Source: Variovorax atrisoli 110B
Lineage (GTDB): Bacteria; Pseudomonadota; Gammaproteobacteria; Burkholderiales; Burkholderiaceae_C
DNA: 64,000 nt
Reading direction: 5' to 3'
Assembly (NCBI RefSeq): GCF_000382045.1
Contig: NZ_KB907450.1
Location: 1,502,204 to 1,566,203, forward strand
The notes below the pieces were generated by a model. The model was not told where the DNA came from and searched no databases. It saw only the letters and a program-made list of their open reading frames with translations. The translations under genes and the position numbers were made by a program. Below are positions 45,035 to 55,642 of this stretch, one piece after another (within the stretch, counting starts at the first letter, position 1; the number at the start of each line of letters is the position of its first letter).

Positions 45035-46939
45035 GTGAGCGCCCTCCCCACCTCCATCGCCCCCGCACAACGCCGCCCGATCCGCGAGCTTCCCGACGAG
45101 CTGATCAGCCAGATCGCCGCAGGTGAAGTCGTCGAACGTCCGGCTTCGGTGGTGCGCGAGTTGCTGGACAACGCGCTGGACGCGGGTGCCAGCCAGGTCA
45201 CTGTGCGGCTGGCCTCGGGCGGCGTGCGGCTGATCTCCGTGGAAGACGACGGCCTGGGCATTCCGCGCGAGGAACTCACGGTGGCCCTGCGCCGCCATGC
45301 CACCAGCAAGATCGCCAGCCTCGACGACCTGGAGACGGTCGGCACGATGGGCTTTCGCGGCGAGGCGCTGGCGGCCATCAACGCCATTGCCGAGCTCAGC
45401 ATTCTTTCGCGCTTCGCGGGCTCCGATTCCGCATTCGCGCTCGACGGGCGCACCGGCGAGCTGCGGCCTGTGGCCCGCTCCACCGGCACCACGGTCGAGG
45501 TGCGCGAGCTGTTCTTCGCGACCCCCGCGCGCCGCAAGTTCCTGAAAACCGATGCCACCGAGCTGGCCCATTGCATCGAGGCGGTGCGCCGCCACGCGCT
45601 GGCGCGGCCCGAGGTGGGCTTCTCGGTCTGGCACGACGGAAAGCTCATCGAGCAGTGGCGCGCCGCCGCCACGCGCGAGCAGCGGCTGGCCGATGCGCTG
45701 AGCGACGAGTTCGTGGCGCAGAGCGTGGCGGTCGAGCGCGAGGCCGGTCCGGTGCGCGTGGTCGGCCGAGCCGGCATTCCCGATGCGGCGCGCTCGCGGG
45801 GCGACCACCAGTTCTTCTACGTCAACGGGCGCTTCGTGCGCGACAAGGTGCTGTCGCACGCGGTGCGCAGCGCCTATGAGGACGTGCTGCACGGCCAGCG
45901 CCAGCCTGTGTATGCGCTGTACCTGGAAATCGATCCGTCGCGGGTCGACGTGAACGTGCACCCCACCAAGATCGAAGTGCGCTTCCGCGACGGGCGCGAG
46001 GTGCACCAGGCGGTGCGCCACGCCATCGAGGATGCGCTCGCGGCCCCCCGCGCCGGCGATGCCGTGGCGCCCACGGGCGCGCCGCAGCCCTTCTTCAAGC
46101 AGGCGCCGCTGCCGCCGAATGCCGGCTGGGCACAGCCGGCGATGGACTTCGCGCCGCGCGAACAGCGAGGCACCGGCGACTTCGAGGCCATGTGGCCCCA
46201 GCGCAGCAGCAACGATCAGGCCCCGCTGCATGCGGCGGAACCCGCCGCCGCGCCTCCCTGGCCCGCAGCGAGCGCGTCCGCTGCGAGTTTCCAGGCGCCG
46301 GCCGCGCTGCCCCCTGGCGCGGGCCGCCCCCAGTCCATCGCCAACAACGACGAAGCCTGGCCGCTGGGCCGGGCGCTGGCCCAGCTGCAGGGTGTGTACA
46401 TCCTGGCCGAGAACAGCCAGGGCCTGGTGATCGTCGACATGCACGCGGCGCACGAGCGCATCGTCTACGAGCGGCTCAAGACGCAGCTCGACGGCGCGGC
46501 GATCAGCAGCCAGCCGCTGCTGATCCCGGCCACCTTCGCGGCCACGCCGCAGGAAGTGGCCACGGCCGAGGCCTGCGCCGAGGTGCTGCCGACGCTGGGG
46601 CTCGAGATCACGCCCTTCTCGGCACGCACGCTGGCGGTGCGCGCCGTGCCCGGAACGCTGGCCGATGGCGATCCGGTGGAGCTCGCGCGCAGCGTGCTGG
46701 CAGAACTGGGCCAGCACGACGCCAGCACCGTGGTGCAGCGCGCCCAGAACGAACTGCTGTCCACCATGGCCTGCCATGGCGCGGTGAGGGCCAACCGCAA
46801 GCTCACCATCGACGAAATGAATGCACTGCTGCGCCAGATGGAGGCGACCGAGCGCTCCGACCAGTGCAACCACGGCCGGCCGACCTGGCGCCAGCTTTCG
46901 ATCCGCGAGCTGGATTCGCTCTTCATGCGTGGCCGATAA
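45035..46939 (+). CDS. mutL: DNA mismatch repair protein MutL
   Basis: 634-residue mismatch-repair mediator. The N-terminal GHKL ATPase has IAAGEVVERPASVVRELLDNALDAGA, DDGLGIP and GTMGFRGEALAAI. A Pro/Ala-rich linker follows at about residues 335-440. The C-terminal domain has DMHAAHERIVYERL, a variant of the DQHA(x)2E(x)4E metal-binding endonuclease motif that E. coli MutL lacks but many bacteria carry. The GTG start at 45035 is used. It precedes miaA by one gene, similar to the mutL-miaA neighbourhood of other proteobacteria. Confidence 0.96.
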   Translation: MSALPTSIAPAQRRPIRELPDELISQIAAGEVVERPASVVRELLDNALDAGASQVTVRLASGGVRLISVEDDGLGIPREELTVALRRHATSKIASLDDLETVGTMGFRGEALAAINAIAELSILSRFAGSDSAFALDGRTGELRPVARSTGTTVEVRELFFATPARRKFLKTDATELAHCIEAVRRHALARPEVGFSVWHDGKLIEQWRAAATREQRLADALSDEFVAQSVAVEREAGPVRVVGRAGIPDAARSRGDHQFFYVNGRFVRDKVLSHAVRSAYEDVLHGQRQPVYALYLEIDPSRVDVNVHPTKIEVRFRDGREVHQAVRHAIEDALAAPRAGDAVAPTGAPQPFFKQAPLPPNAGWAQPAMDFAPREQRGTGDFEAMWPQRSSNDQAPLHAAEPAAAPPWPAASASAASFQAPAALPPGAGRPQSIANNDEAWPLGRALAQLQGVYILAENSQGLVIVDMHAAHERIVYERLKTQLDGAAISSQPLLIPATFAATPQEVATAEACAEVLPTLGLEITPFSARTLAVRAVPGTLADGDPVELARSVLAELGQHDASTVVQRAQNELLSTMACHGAVRANRKLTIDEMNALLRQMEATERSDQCNHGRPTWRQLSIRELDSLFMRGR

Positions 46940-47150
46940 GCGGCAAAACGCGGCCGATCTGCGGCTTTCGGACATCTTTAAGCCTTTTTTCTAGGGTTTT
47001 CCGCAGTCGGCGAAATCCCAGGCACATCCGTTGCATGTGCTCGGTAAAGTGCCCGCGAGCACTGTTTCAGGGAGTTACCTCGATGCTGTGTCGGCGCATC
47101 AAGGTGAAAGCACGTGAACTTTCGAGCCGACTCCGCTGTCCCTCAAACCC

Positions 47151-48128
47151 ATGATGAAACGCTGGACCCTCCTCGCGTCTGTCCTCTCGCTGTGTGCCCT
47201 GCTCGCCGCCGGCTGCTCGACGCTCGACGAACAGCAGCGCGAATGGATCTTCCAGCCCAGCGACCGCAGCTGGGGCAACACCGCCGCCATGGCCCAGGGC
47301 ATGGAGGACGTGTGGATCGACTTCCAGTCCTCCATCACCGGCGAACCCGTCCGCCTGCATGGCCTGTGGCTCGGCGGCGCGCCCGAAACCACCGCCACCC
47401 CGGTGCTGCTGTACCTGCACGGCGCCCGTTACAACGTGGCCGGCTCCGCACCGCGCATCCAGCGCATGCATGAACTGGGCTTCTCGGTGCTGGCCATCGA
47501 TTACCGCGGTTTCGGGAAGAGCTCCAAGGGCCTGCCTTCTGAGGAAACGGCCCGCGAGGACGCCCGCGCCGCCTGGACCTGGCTGGCCGCGCGCCACCCG
47601 AAGCAGCACCGTTACATCTTCGGCCATTCGCTCGGCGGCGCCATCGGCATCGACCTGGCCTCGCACGTGAACGACGAGAGCGGCACCATCGTCGAAAGCA
47701 CGTTCACCTCCATCGCCGACGTGGTCAGCGGCTTCAAGTGGGGCTGGCTGCCCTTCGGCCCCTTCATCACGCAGCGCTTCGAGGCGATCAAGGCGGTCAA
47801 GGACATCGGCGCGCCGCTGCTGGTGGTGCACGGCACTGCCGACAGCCTGATCAACCCGACCCTGGGCCGCAAGCTGTACGACGCGGCCACCGTGCCGAAG
47901 ATGTTCGTGCTGGTCGAGGGCGGTTCCCACCACAACACCAACTCGGTCGGCGAGGCGCAGTACCGGGCGGCGCTGACCCAGCTTTTCCGCATGAAGCCGG
48001 AGAACATGGTCGCGAGCAACGCCACCGTCCGGCCGACGCCGCGGCTCGCGCCGCCCACATCTTCCTCCCCGCTCACTCCGCAGGACGTGAGCGGCAAGCT
48101 GCAGCCGACGGTGCCTGCCGCGATCTGA
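47151..48128 (+). CDS. Alpha/beta-hydrolase lipoprotein
   Basis: 325 residues. The lipoprotein signal ends LLAAGC (Cys about residue 22). The hydrolase core has [13 protein letters not shown] (oxyanion region), nucleophile elbow FGHSLGG, acid Asp in VVHGTADS and catalytic His in GGSHHNT. It probably hydrolyses an ester or peptide-like substrate at the membrane surface; similar to BEM46/YqiA-type proteins. The C-terminal 30 residues are low complexity. The 211-base gap before it contains no supported feature. Confidence 0.88.
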   Translation: MMKRWTLLASVLSLCALLAAGCSTLDEQQREWIFQPSDRSWGNTAAMAQGMEDVWIDFQSSITGEPVRLHGLWLGGAPETTATPVLLYLHGARYNVAGSAPRIQRMHELGFSVLAIDYRGFGKSSKGLPSEETAREDARAAWTWLAARHPKQHRYIFGHSLGGAIGIDLASHVNDESGTIVESTFTSIADVVSGFKWGWLPFGPFITQRFEAIKAVKDIGAPLLVVHGTADSLINPTLGRKLYDAATVPKMFVLVEGGSHHNTNSVGEAQYRAALTQLFRMKPENMVASNATVRPTPRLAPPTSSSPLTPQDVSGKLQPTVPAAI

Positions 48129-48207
48129 GGGCGCTCGCTCAAGCGGCTCGCGCCATTTGGGCCCGGCGGGCTGCCGGGCTCGCGCCATTTGCTACGCTCG
48201 GCGCACC

Positions 48208-49232
48208 ATGTCTCCCAGTTCCGTTGCGGCCGCAAAGGCCGCCACCGCGGCCTCGCCCGACGCCGTTCCTCGCTCGAATCCCCCGCGCTACGTCGCACTC
48301 GCAGGCCCGACCGCCTCGGGCAAGACAGCCGCCGCCCTGGCGCTCGCGCGCCTGCTGCCGGTGGAGATCGTCTCGGTCGATTCGGCGCTGGTCTATCGCG
48401 GCATGGACATCGGCACCGCCAAGCCCACGCCGGCCGAACAGGCCGCCGTACCGCACCACCTGATCGACATCCTCGATCCGCGCGAGAGCTACAGCGCCGC
48501 CGCCTTCGTGGCCGATGCGACGCGGCTCATCGACGAGATCCGCTCGCGCGGCGCGCTGCCGCTGCTGGTGGGCGGCACCATGCTGTATTTCAAGGCGCTG
48601 TTCGACGGCATCGACGCCATGCCGGCAGCCGATGCCGCCGTGCGCGCGCGCATCGATGCCGACGCGGCGGCGCTGGGCTGGCCCGCCATGCATGCGCGGC
48701 TCGCGCAGGTCGATCCGGTCACCGCCGCGCGGCTCGCGCCGCAGGACAGCCAGCGGATCCAGCGCGCGCTCGAGGTGTGGGAGAGCAGCGGCCAGCCGCT
48801 GTCGAGCTTCCATGCGAGCGACAACAAGACTGCCGCCCCGGTCGAAGGCGGCATGCTGTTCTCGCTCGAACCCGCCGATCGCGCCTGGCTGCACGGGCGC
48901 ATTGCCGAGCGCTTCGACGCCATGCTCGCAGCCGGCTTTCTCGACGAAGTGCGCGCCCTGCGCGCGCGCGGCGACCTGTCGACCGACCTGCCTTCGATGC
49001 GCTGCGTCGGCTACCGGCAGGCCTGGGAAACGCTCGACGCGGCCGGCAGCGCCGCGCCCGATGCCAAGGCCATGGCCGACCTGCGCGAGCGGGGCATCGC
49101 CGCCACGCGCCAGCTCGCCAAGCGGCAGATCACCTGGCTGCGCAGCATGCCGCAGCGCACCGTGATCGCCTGCGACGCCCCCGATGCGGTGCAGACCGCC
49201 GTTCAACTCATGGCAAAGGCCGTCGCCCTCCG

Positions 49233-49236
<4 letters not shown>
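48208..49236 (+). CDS. miaA: tRNA dimethylallyltransferase
   Basis: 342-residue enzyme adding the isopentenyl group to A37 of tRNAs reading UNN codons. P-loop [18 protein letters not shown], catalytic Asp region [20 protein letters not shown], DIxDPxE-like [17 protein letters not shown], and GTMLYFKAL are diagnostic. C-terminal [14 protein letters not shown] is also conserved. The stop overlaps the start of the ATPase gene (ATGA). A 15-base direct repeat (GGCTCGCGCCATTTG) lies upstream at 48145 and 48178. Confidence 0.95.
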
Positions 49237-49886
<650 letters not shown>

Positions 49887-50094
49887 AATTCATCTCCTGC
49901 GGTGGAAAAAGTTGGCAGAAAAGCGGCCCGGCTTCACGTCCCGCGCAAAAGGCACGGCAGGCGCAAATAGGATGCACAACCCATAGCCAGGACACCTGCG
50001 AACACACCGATGCCTTGATTCCACAGGGCTGGTGGTCCCGCGTGCTCAGCCAATCGAAAAACGGCTTTGCAATGCAATCAGGGAGGACCATCCA

Positions 50095-51435
50095 ATGTTC
50101 GACAGAAGAAATTTCGTTCTGGGCGCCATCGCTTCATCGGCACTGGCAGCCTGCGGCGGGGGCGGCAGCGACAGCGCCGCCAATCCGTGTTCGTCGGCGC
50201 CGATCGCCTGCCGCGGCATCGGCGGCAGCAACCTCGGCGCCAGCGTCAACCGCTACCGGCAGACCAATCTGCTGGCCAGCCACTCGCGCTACGGCGCCCA
50301 CTTCACGGAGCCGGAGTTCGTCAACGGCTGGGGAATCGCCATCCGTCCGGCGGGCGCGGGCGGTCATTTCTGGGTCGCCGGAGGCGGCACGTCCTGGCAG
50401 TACCTCGGTGACGTGATGCGCTCGGCCGATCCGGCGTTGCGTACGCTGAAGCAGGACGGCTTGCGCAAGGTGAGCGTGCCCGGCGCCGACGCTTCCACCG
50501 GCGATGCGAGCGCGGGCAAGGTCACCGGCGTCGTGTTCAACGGCGCGGCCCTTACCTCGGAGCTGCTGCGGGTGTGGGGCCAGCCCGCCGGCGACCGCAT
50601 GCTCGACGGCAGCGCACGCTTCGTCTTCGTCACCGACAGCGGCAGCGTGAGCGCCTGGACCGAGCGCGATGCCGAGACCGGCACCATCGTGCGCGTGGAC
50701 GGCCCGGCCGTCGAAGTCTTCAACGGTGCCGCACAGGGCATGGCGTTCTTCGGCGCGGCCATCCATACCGGCCACTGGGACCGCCTCTGGCTGGCCGACT
50801 TCGGCGCCCAGCCGCAGATACGCACGCTCGATGCGCAATGGCAGCTCGTGCCCACGAGGGGCTTCGCCAATCCTTTCGCGAGCGGCCCCGCCGGCACGGC
50901 ACGGCCCGGCGACCCGGTGCCTTTCAACATCCAGGTGGTGAACGACGGCAGGCAGGACCGGGTCTTCGTGCTCTACGCGATCAGCCAGCCCGATCCGGCC
51001 AATGCGGACGCGTTCCTTGCAGGTGAAGAACAAAGCCTGGACGCCGCGGCAGAAGCCGCTTCGGGCAACCGGCCCGCGCGGGGCAGGCTGGCCGAATTCG
51101 ACCTGGACGGCAGGCTGCTGCGCATCTACGCGGACGATGGGCGGCTCAATGCCCCCTGGGGCGTGGCGATCGCACCGGCCGACTTCGGTGCAATGTCGGG
51201 CCGGCTGCTGGTCGGCAATTTCGGCGGCGCGGGCCGCATCTGCGCTTTCGACCTGGACAACGGGCAATACCTGGACGATCTGCGCGACGGCCAAGACCGC
51301 CCGTTGGCCATCGCAGGCCTGTGGGGCCTGCAGTTCGGCAACGGAGTGGCCCTGGGCGACAGCAACGCGCTCTACTTCGCGGCCGGCCCCGAGGACGAGA
51401 CCGAAGGGCTCTTCGGCTCGCTGCGCGCGGCCTGA
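50095..51435 (+). CDS. TIGR03118-family secreted protein
   Basis: 446 residues. The N-terminus carries a twin-arginine motif (DRRNFVLG) followed by a lipobox-like LAAC, so a Tat-exported lipoprotein is likely. The body is a predicted beta-propeller with repeated blocks such as FVNGWGIAIRPAGAGGHFWVA, GTIVRVDGPAVEVFNGAAQGMAFF and LNAPWGVAIAPADFGAMSGRLLVGNFGGAGRICAFD. I recall this family as TIGR03118; its function is unknown. GGGAGGA precedes the ATG. The 208 bases before it hold nothing recognised. Confidence 0.8.
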   Translation: MFDRRNFVLGAIASSALAACGGGGSDSAANPCSSAPIACRGIGGSNLGASVNRYRQTNLLASHSRYGAHFTEPEFVNGWGIAIRPAGAGGHFWVAGGGTSWQYLGDVMRSADPALRTLKQDGLRKVSVPGADASTGDASAGKVTGVVFNGAALTSELLRVWGQPAGDRMLDGSARFVFVTDSGSVSAWTERDAETGTIVRVDGPAVEVFNGAAQGMAFFGAAIHTGHWDRLWLADFGAQPQIRTLDAQWQLVPTRGFANPFASGPAGTARPGDPVPFNIQVVNDGRQDRVFVLYAISQPDPANADAFLAGEEQSLDAAAEAASGNRPARGRLAEFDLDGRLLRIYADDGRLNAPWGVAIAPADFGAMSGRLLVGNFGGAGRICAFDLDNGQYLDDLRDGQDRPLAIAGLWGLQFGNGVALGDSNALYFAAGPEDETEGLFGSLRAA

Positions 51436-51447
51436 GCGCAGAGCCGC

Positions 51448-52410
51448 TTACTGCGGCGCGATCAGCGCCGCGAAGCGCGACAGGTCGACGTTGCCGCCGC
51501 TGATCAGCACGCCCACGCGCCGGCCTGCAATGGCCTTGCCTGCAGCGATGGCGCCTGCGAAGGCGAGGCAGCCCGTGGGCTCCACCACCATCTTCATGCG
51601 CTCGGCGAAGAAGCGCATCGCTTCGACGAGCTGCTCGTCGGTGACGGTGAAGATGTCGTCCACGTCGCGGCGGATGATGCCGAAGGTGTATTCGCCAAGA
51701 TGCTGCGTCTGCGCGCCGTCGGCGATGGTCTTCGGGGTTTCGATGTGCACGATCTTCCCGGCGCGGAACGACTGCTGGCCGTCGTTGCCGGCCTCGGGCT
51801 CCACGCCGTAGACCTTGCACTGCGGCGACAGCGCGCGCGCCGACAGCGCCGAGCCCGAGAGAAGCCCGCCGCCGCCCAGGCAGACGAACAGGTGGTCGAG
51901 CGGGCCGCTCTCCTCGATCAGCTCCTTCACCGCGGTGCCCTGGCCGGTGAGCACGTCGGGGTGGTCGTAGGGCGGGATCATCGTCATGCCGCGCTCCTGC
52001 GCGAGCTTCCTGGTCAGCGCCTCGCGGTCTTCGGTGAAGCGGTCGTACATCACGACCTCGGCGCCGTAGCCCTTGGTGGCCGCGACCTTGGCGGCCGGCG
52101 CGTCCTTGGGCATGACGATGACGGCGGGCATCTGCAGCAGGCGCGCCGACAGCGCGATGGCCTGCGCGTGGTTGCCCGACGAGAAGGCGATCACGCCGCC
52201 CTTGCGCTGCGCGGCATCGAACTTCGACAGCGCGTTGAAGGCGCCCCGGAACTTGAAGGCGCCCATGCGCTGGAAGTTCTCGCACTTGAAGAAGAACTCT
52301 GCGCCCCAGCGCTCGTTGGCGGTGGTGGAGCGCAGCACCGGCGTGCGGTGGGCGTGGCCTTCGAGCCGCGCGGCCGCGGCGATGACGTCGTCGTAGGTGG
52401 GTAGTTGCAT
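51448..52410 (-). CDS. PLP-dependent threonine/serine/hydroxyaspartate dehydratase-like enzyme
   Basis: 320-residue fold-type II PLP enzyme. Schiff-base Lys53 is in AFKFRGAFNAL, the Asn-containing phosphate region is SSGNHAQA, the Gly loop is CLGGGGLLSG, and the C-terminal Ser/Gly is at LISGGNVD. There is no ACT domain, so it is the short catabolic type (serine racemase, threo-3-hydroxyaspartate ammonia-lyase, or EutB-like). It is divergent from the gntR-dioxygenase-oxidoreductase unit with a shared operator region, which suggests a common pathway. Confidence 0.87.
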   Translation of the reverse strand: MQLPTYDDVIAAAARLEGHAHRTPVLRSTTANERWGAEFFFKCENFQRMGAFKFRGAFNALSKFDAAQRKGGVIAFSSGNHAQAIALSARLLQMPAVIVMPKDAPAAKVAATKGYGAEVVMYDRFTEDREALTRKLAQERGMTMIPPYDHPDVLTGQGTAVKELIEESGPLDHLFVCLGGGGLLSGSALSARALSPQCKVYGVEPEAGNDGQQSFRAGKIVHIETPKTIADGAQTQHLGEYTFGIIRRDVDDIFTVTDEQLVEAMRFFAERMKMVVEPTGCLAFAGAIAAGKAIAGRRVGVLISGGNVDLSRFAALIAPQ

Positions 52411-52493
52411 GAGGCCGAGCTTAGCGGCGGCTTCCGGTCTTTTGCAGCCCCGATGGGTAAAAACCCGCTATCTGCGGCAGCTGCGAACTCCGT

Positions 52494-52509
52494 ACTCTGT
52501 ATACAGAGT
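52494..52509. promoter_or_regulatory. GntR-type operator palindrome
   Basis: Perfect 16-bp palindrome ACTCTGTATACAGAGT in the divergent intergenic region, 28 bases before the gntR start. It is of the TGTATACA-centred kind typical of FadR-subfamily GntR regulators. Confidence 0.75.
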
Positions 52510-52537
52510 TCAAAGAAACCGGCGCAAGGAGACAACC

Positions 52538-53236
52538 ATGCCCGCCCAGCTCGTCAGCATCGAGGTCGCGCCCGATCTCGTGGACCAGGTCTACCGCGCC
52601 CTGCTCGGCGCCATCAGCAGCGGCACGCTCGCACCTGGCGAGCGCATCACGCAGGAAGACATCGCGCAGCGCCTCTCCGTGTCGCGCCAGCCGGTGCTGC
52701 AGGCGCTGCGGCTTCTGAAGAAAGACGGCTTCGTGCTCGACGCGCCCGGCCGCGGAGTGCTGGTGGCCCCGCTGGAAGCGGAGGGGATGCGCAAGGTCTA
52801 CCAGGTGCGCGGCGCGCTCGATGCCCTGGCCGCGCGGCTGGCGGCGCGCCAGCGCTTTCGCATCGACCCCAAACTCATCGAGCGCGGGCGGCGTGCCGCG
52901 CGCGGGCGCAACGTGGAAGCCATGATCGATGCCGACGTCGCCTTCCACCAGGCCATCTACGAGGCCTCGGGCAATCCGTTGATCGCGCAGAGCGCCGATC
53001 CGCATTGGCGCCACCTGCGCCGCGCGATGGGCGCGGTGCTGCAGGCCGAGCCGCAGCGCGAGACGCTGTGGGACGAGCACGAGGCCATTGCCGAAGCCAT
53101 CGCGGCAGGCAACGCGGACCGTGCCGCGCGCCTGAGCGAGGAACACGTCTCGCGGGCCAGCGAGGCACTGAGCGAGCGGCTGCTGGCACATGCGGCATTC
53201 GCCAACACCCCCAAGCAGAAAGGAGACAAGGCATGA
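52538..53236 (+). CDS. GntR-family (FCD-type) transcriptional regulator
   Basis: 232 residues. Winged helix at residues 10-75 (LVDQVYRALLGAISSGTLAPGERITQEDIAQRLSVSRQPVLQALRLLKKDGFV) and an all-helical FCD ligand domain with metal-binding-type residues (DVAFHQAIYEASGN, HxxxxxA). AGGAG precedes the ATG at 52538. It likely binds the palindrome at 52494 and controls itself, the two downstream genes and the divergent dehydratase. Stop overlaps the next start (ATGA). Confidence 0.92.
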   Translation: MPAQLVSIEVAPDLVDQVYRALLGAISSGTLAPGERITQEDIAQRLSVSRQPVLQALRLLKKDGFVLDAPGRGVLVAPLEAEGMRKVYQVRGALDALAARLAARQRFRIDPKLIERGRRAARGRNVEAMIDADVAFHQAIYEASGNPLIAQSADPHWRHLRRAMGAVLQAEPQRETLWDEHEAIAEAIAAGNADRAARLSEEHVSRASEALSERLLAHAAFANTPKQKGDKA

Positions 53237-54108
53237 AGCTCACCCCCGAGCAGCGCGCGCAGTTCGAGCGCGACGGCTATCTGTTCTTCCCCGGCCACTT
53301 CTCGGCCGAAGAAACCAGGGCACTGACCGATGCGGTGCCCGACCTCTACGCGAAGCGCGAGGCCTTCAACGTGCGCGAGAAAGGCTCCGACGCCGTGCGC
53401 ACGAACTTCGCGGCGCACCTCGTGAGCGAGCCCTTCGCGCGGCTCGCGCGCCATCCGCGCATGGTCGAGCCGGTGGTCGATCTCTTCGGCGAGGAGGTCT
53501 ACATGCACCAGTTCAAGATCAACGGGAAGATGGCATTCGAAGGCGACGTGTGGCAGTGGCACCAGGACTACGGCACCTGGCTCAACGACGACCTGATGCC
53601 CACCGAGCGCGCGATGAACGTGGCGATCTTTCTGGACGACGTGAACGAGCACAATGGTCCGCTGATGTTCATCCCGGGCAGCCACCGCAAGGGCGTGGTC
53701 GATGCGAAGCACGACCTCACGACCACCAGCTACCCGCTTTGGACCGTCGACAACGACCTGATCCGCCAGTTGGTGGAGCGCGCCGGCGGCAAGCAGGGCG
53801 GCATCGTCTCGCCCAAGGGGCCGGCTGGCTCGATGATCCTGTTCCACAGCTGCCTGGTGCACGCCTCGGGCAGCAACCTCTCGCCCTTCAACCGCGTGGC
53901 GGTGTACCTGAGCCTGTGCGCGGTCAGCAACCACATCCGCCGCCACAAGCGCCCCGAGTACATCGCCCACCGCGACTTCACGCCCATCGAGCTGCTGCCC
54001 GATGACTGCCTGCTCAAGCCCTACCCTGTGGACGTGCCGTGGAAGAACGGCCTGCCCGAGAGCGCGCTGCGCACCTCGCTCGACGTGCTCGACACGGTGG
54101 AGGCCTGA
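53233..54108 (+). CDS. Phytanoyl-CoA dioxygenase-family 2-oxoglutarate hydroxylase (EctD-like)
   Basis: 291-residue Fe(II)/2-oxoglutarate dioxygenase. The iron-binding His110-x-Asp112 is in WQWHQDYGTW. The distal His and 2OG Arg are in VHASGSNLSPFNR, close to the HGSNxNxSPxxR motif of ectoine hydroxylase. NEHNGPLMFIPGSHRKG is also conserved. No ectABC genes are present, so the substrate may be another amino-acid-like compound. Translationally coupled to gntR and followed by the SAF-domain oxidoreductase. Confidence 0.88.
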   Translation: MKLTPEQRAQFERDGYLFFPGHFSAEETRALTDAVPDLYAKREAFNVREKGSDAVRTNFAAHLVSEPFARLARHPRMVEPVVDLFGEEVYMHQFKINGKMAFEGDVWQWHQDYGTWLNDDLMPTERAMNVAIFLDDVNEHNGPLMFIPGSHRKGVVDAKHDLTTTSYPLWTVDNDLIRQLVERAGGKQGGIVSPKGPAGSMILFHSCLVHASGSNLSPFNRVAVYLSLCAVSNHIRRHKRPEYIAHRDFTPIELLPDDCLLKPYPVDVPWKNGLPESALRTSLDVLDTVEA

Positions 54109-54113
54109 ACGAC

Positions 54114-55475
54114 ATGAGCCTCCACGCCCGCCTGCAGCAGCGCGCCGCCGAAGGCCGCCCCATCCGCATCGGCCTGATCGGCGCCGGCAAGTTCGGCTCG
54201 ATGTACCTCGCGCAGATTCCGCGCACGCCCGGCGTTCAACTGGTGGCGATAGCCGACCTGTCGCCGGACGCGGCACGCGTCAACCTCGAGCGCGTGGGCT
54301 GGGAGCGCGAACGCGCCACGGCCGCATCGGTGCAGGAGGCGCTGAAGCAGGGCACCACCTGGATCACCGACGACTGGCAGGCCGTGACGCGCGAGCCCTC
54401 CATCGACATCGTGGTCGAGTGCACCGGCAACCCCATCGCGGCGGTCGATCACTGCCTCGATGCCTTCGCCCACGGCAAGCACGTGGTGAACGTGACCGTG
54501 GAGGCCGACGCCTTCTGCGGCCCGCTGCTCGCGCGCAAGGCCCAGCAGGCCGGCGTGGTCTATTCGCTGGCCTTCGGCGACCAGCCGGCGCTGATCTGCG
54601 ACCTGGTCGACTGGGCGCGCACCTGCGGCTTTCCGGTGGTGGCGGCCGGGCGCGGCCACAAGTGGCTGCCGCACTTCACCGAATCGACACCCGAGACGGT
54701 GTGGGGCAACTACGGCCTCACCCCCGAGCAGGCCAAGCGCGGCGGGCTCAACCCGAAGATGTTCAACAGCTTCCTCGACGGCTCCAAGCCTTCCATCGAA
54801 AGCTCGGCGGTCGCCAACGCCACCGGCCTGGCGGTGCCATCGGACGGCCTGCTCTACCCGCCCGCGAGCGTGGAGGACATCCCCTTCGTCACCCGGCCGA
54901 AGAGCGAAGGCGGCGTGCTGGAGCGCAAGGGCATGGTCGAGGTGGTGTCTTCGCTGGAAGCCGACGGACGGAAGATCCCGTACGACATCCGCATGGGTGT
55001 GTGGGTCACCGTCGAGGCCGAGACCGAGTACATCAAGAACTGCTTCGAGGAGTACAACGCCCACACCGACCCGAGCGGGCGCTACTTCACGCTCTACAAG
55101 CGCTGGCACCTCATCGGGCTCGAAGTCGGCATGTCGGTGGCCAGCGTGGCGCTGCGCGGCGAGCCCACCGGCGTGGCGACCTGCTGGAACGCCGACGTGG
55201 TCGCCACCGCAAAACGCGACCTGGCTGCCGGCGAGATGCTCGATGGCGAAGGCGGCTACACCGTCTGGGGCAAGCTGCTGCCGGCCGGGCGCTCGCTGCG
55301 CCTGGGCGGCCTGCCGCTGGGGCTGGCGCACGGCATCAGGCTGGTGCGACCGGTGAAGAAGGGCCAGAGCCTGAGCTGGGCCGACGTGGCCATCGACACC
55401 ACCACCGCCGCCTACAGGCTGCGCAACGAGATGGAGGCCCTGTTCGCGCCCGCGGCACGGGCAGAGGCCGCCTGA
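54114..55475 (+). CDS. NAD(P)-dependent oxidoreductase with C-terminal SAF domain
   Basis: 453 residues. The Rossmann N-terminus is RIGLIGAGKFGSMYLAQI, with homoserine-dehydrogenase-like middle region (VVECTGNPIAAVDHCLDAFAHGKHVVNVTVEAD). The C-terminal SAF domain covers about residues 360-440 (TAKRDLAAGEMLDGEGGYTVWGKLL and KKGQSLSWADVAID). This fusion is a known homoserine-dehydrogenase/FlgA-SAF-like family of unclear substrate. Third gene of the gntR unit, five bases after the dioxygenase. Confidence 0.85.
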   Translation: MSLHARLQQRAAEGRPIRIGLIGAGKFGSMYLAQIPRTPGVQLVAIADLSPDAARVNLERVGWERERATAASVQEALKQGTTWITDDWQAVTREPSIDIVVECTGNPIAAVDHCLDAFAHGKHVVNVTVEADAFCGPLLARKAQQAGVVYSLAFGDQPALICDLVDWARTCGFPVVAAGRGHKWLPHFTESTPETVWGNYGLTPEQAKRGGLNPKMFNSFLDGSKPSIESSAVANATGLAVPSDGLLYPPASVEDIPFVTRPKSEGGVLERKGMVEVVSSLEADGRKIPYDIRMGVWVTVEAETEYIKNCFEEYNAHTDPSGRYFTLYKRWHLIGLEVGMSVASVALRGEPTGVATCWNADVVATAKRDLAAGEMLDGEGGYTVWGKLLPAGRSLRLGGLPLGLAHGIRLVRPVKKGQSLSWADVAIDTTTAAYRLRNEMEALFAPAARAEAA

Positions 55476-55564
55476 CGGCTGGCCGAGAACTTTCCGCTTC
55501 GGTGCAGCCACCGTTGCACCGGGCGGCTTTCACGTAAAAAATGTTCTGCTCGGCACGAAGCCCG

Positions 55565-55591
55565 TGTCGAAATGCTCGCCGGCTGGCCGTC
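55565..55591 (+). promoter_or_regulatory. Candidate ECF42-type promoter
   Basis: TGTCGA at 55565-55570, 17-base spacer, CGTC at 55588-55591, about 50 bases before the DGPF gene start. This matches the TGTCGA / CG(A/T)C pair reported for ECF42 sigma factors in Streptomyces, and the ECF42-like sigma gene is immediately downstream. Confidence 0.6.
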
Positions 55592-55642
55592 ATTGTGGTG
55601 AGCGATCCTGCTCAGCAAGCTTTTCCTTGACGGAGAGACACC

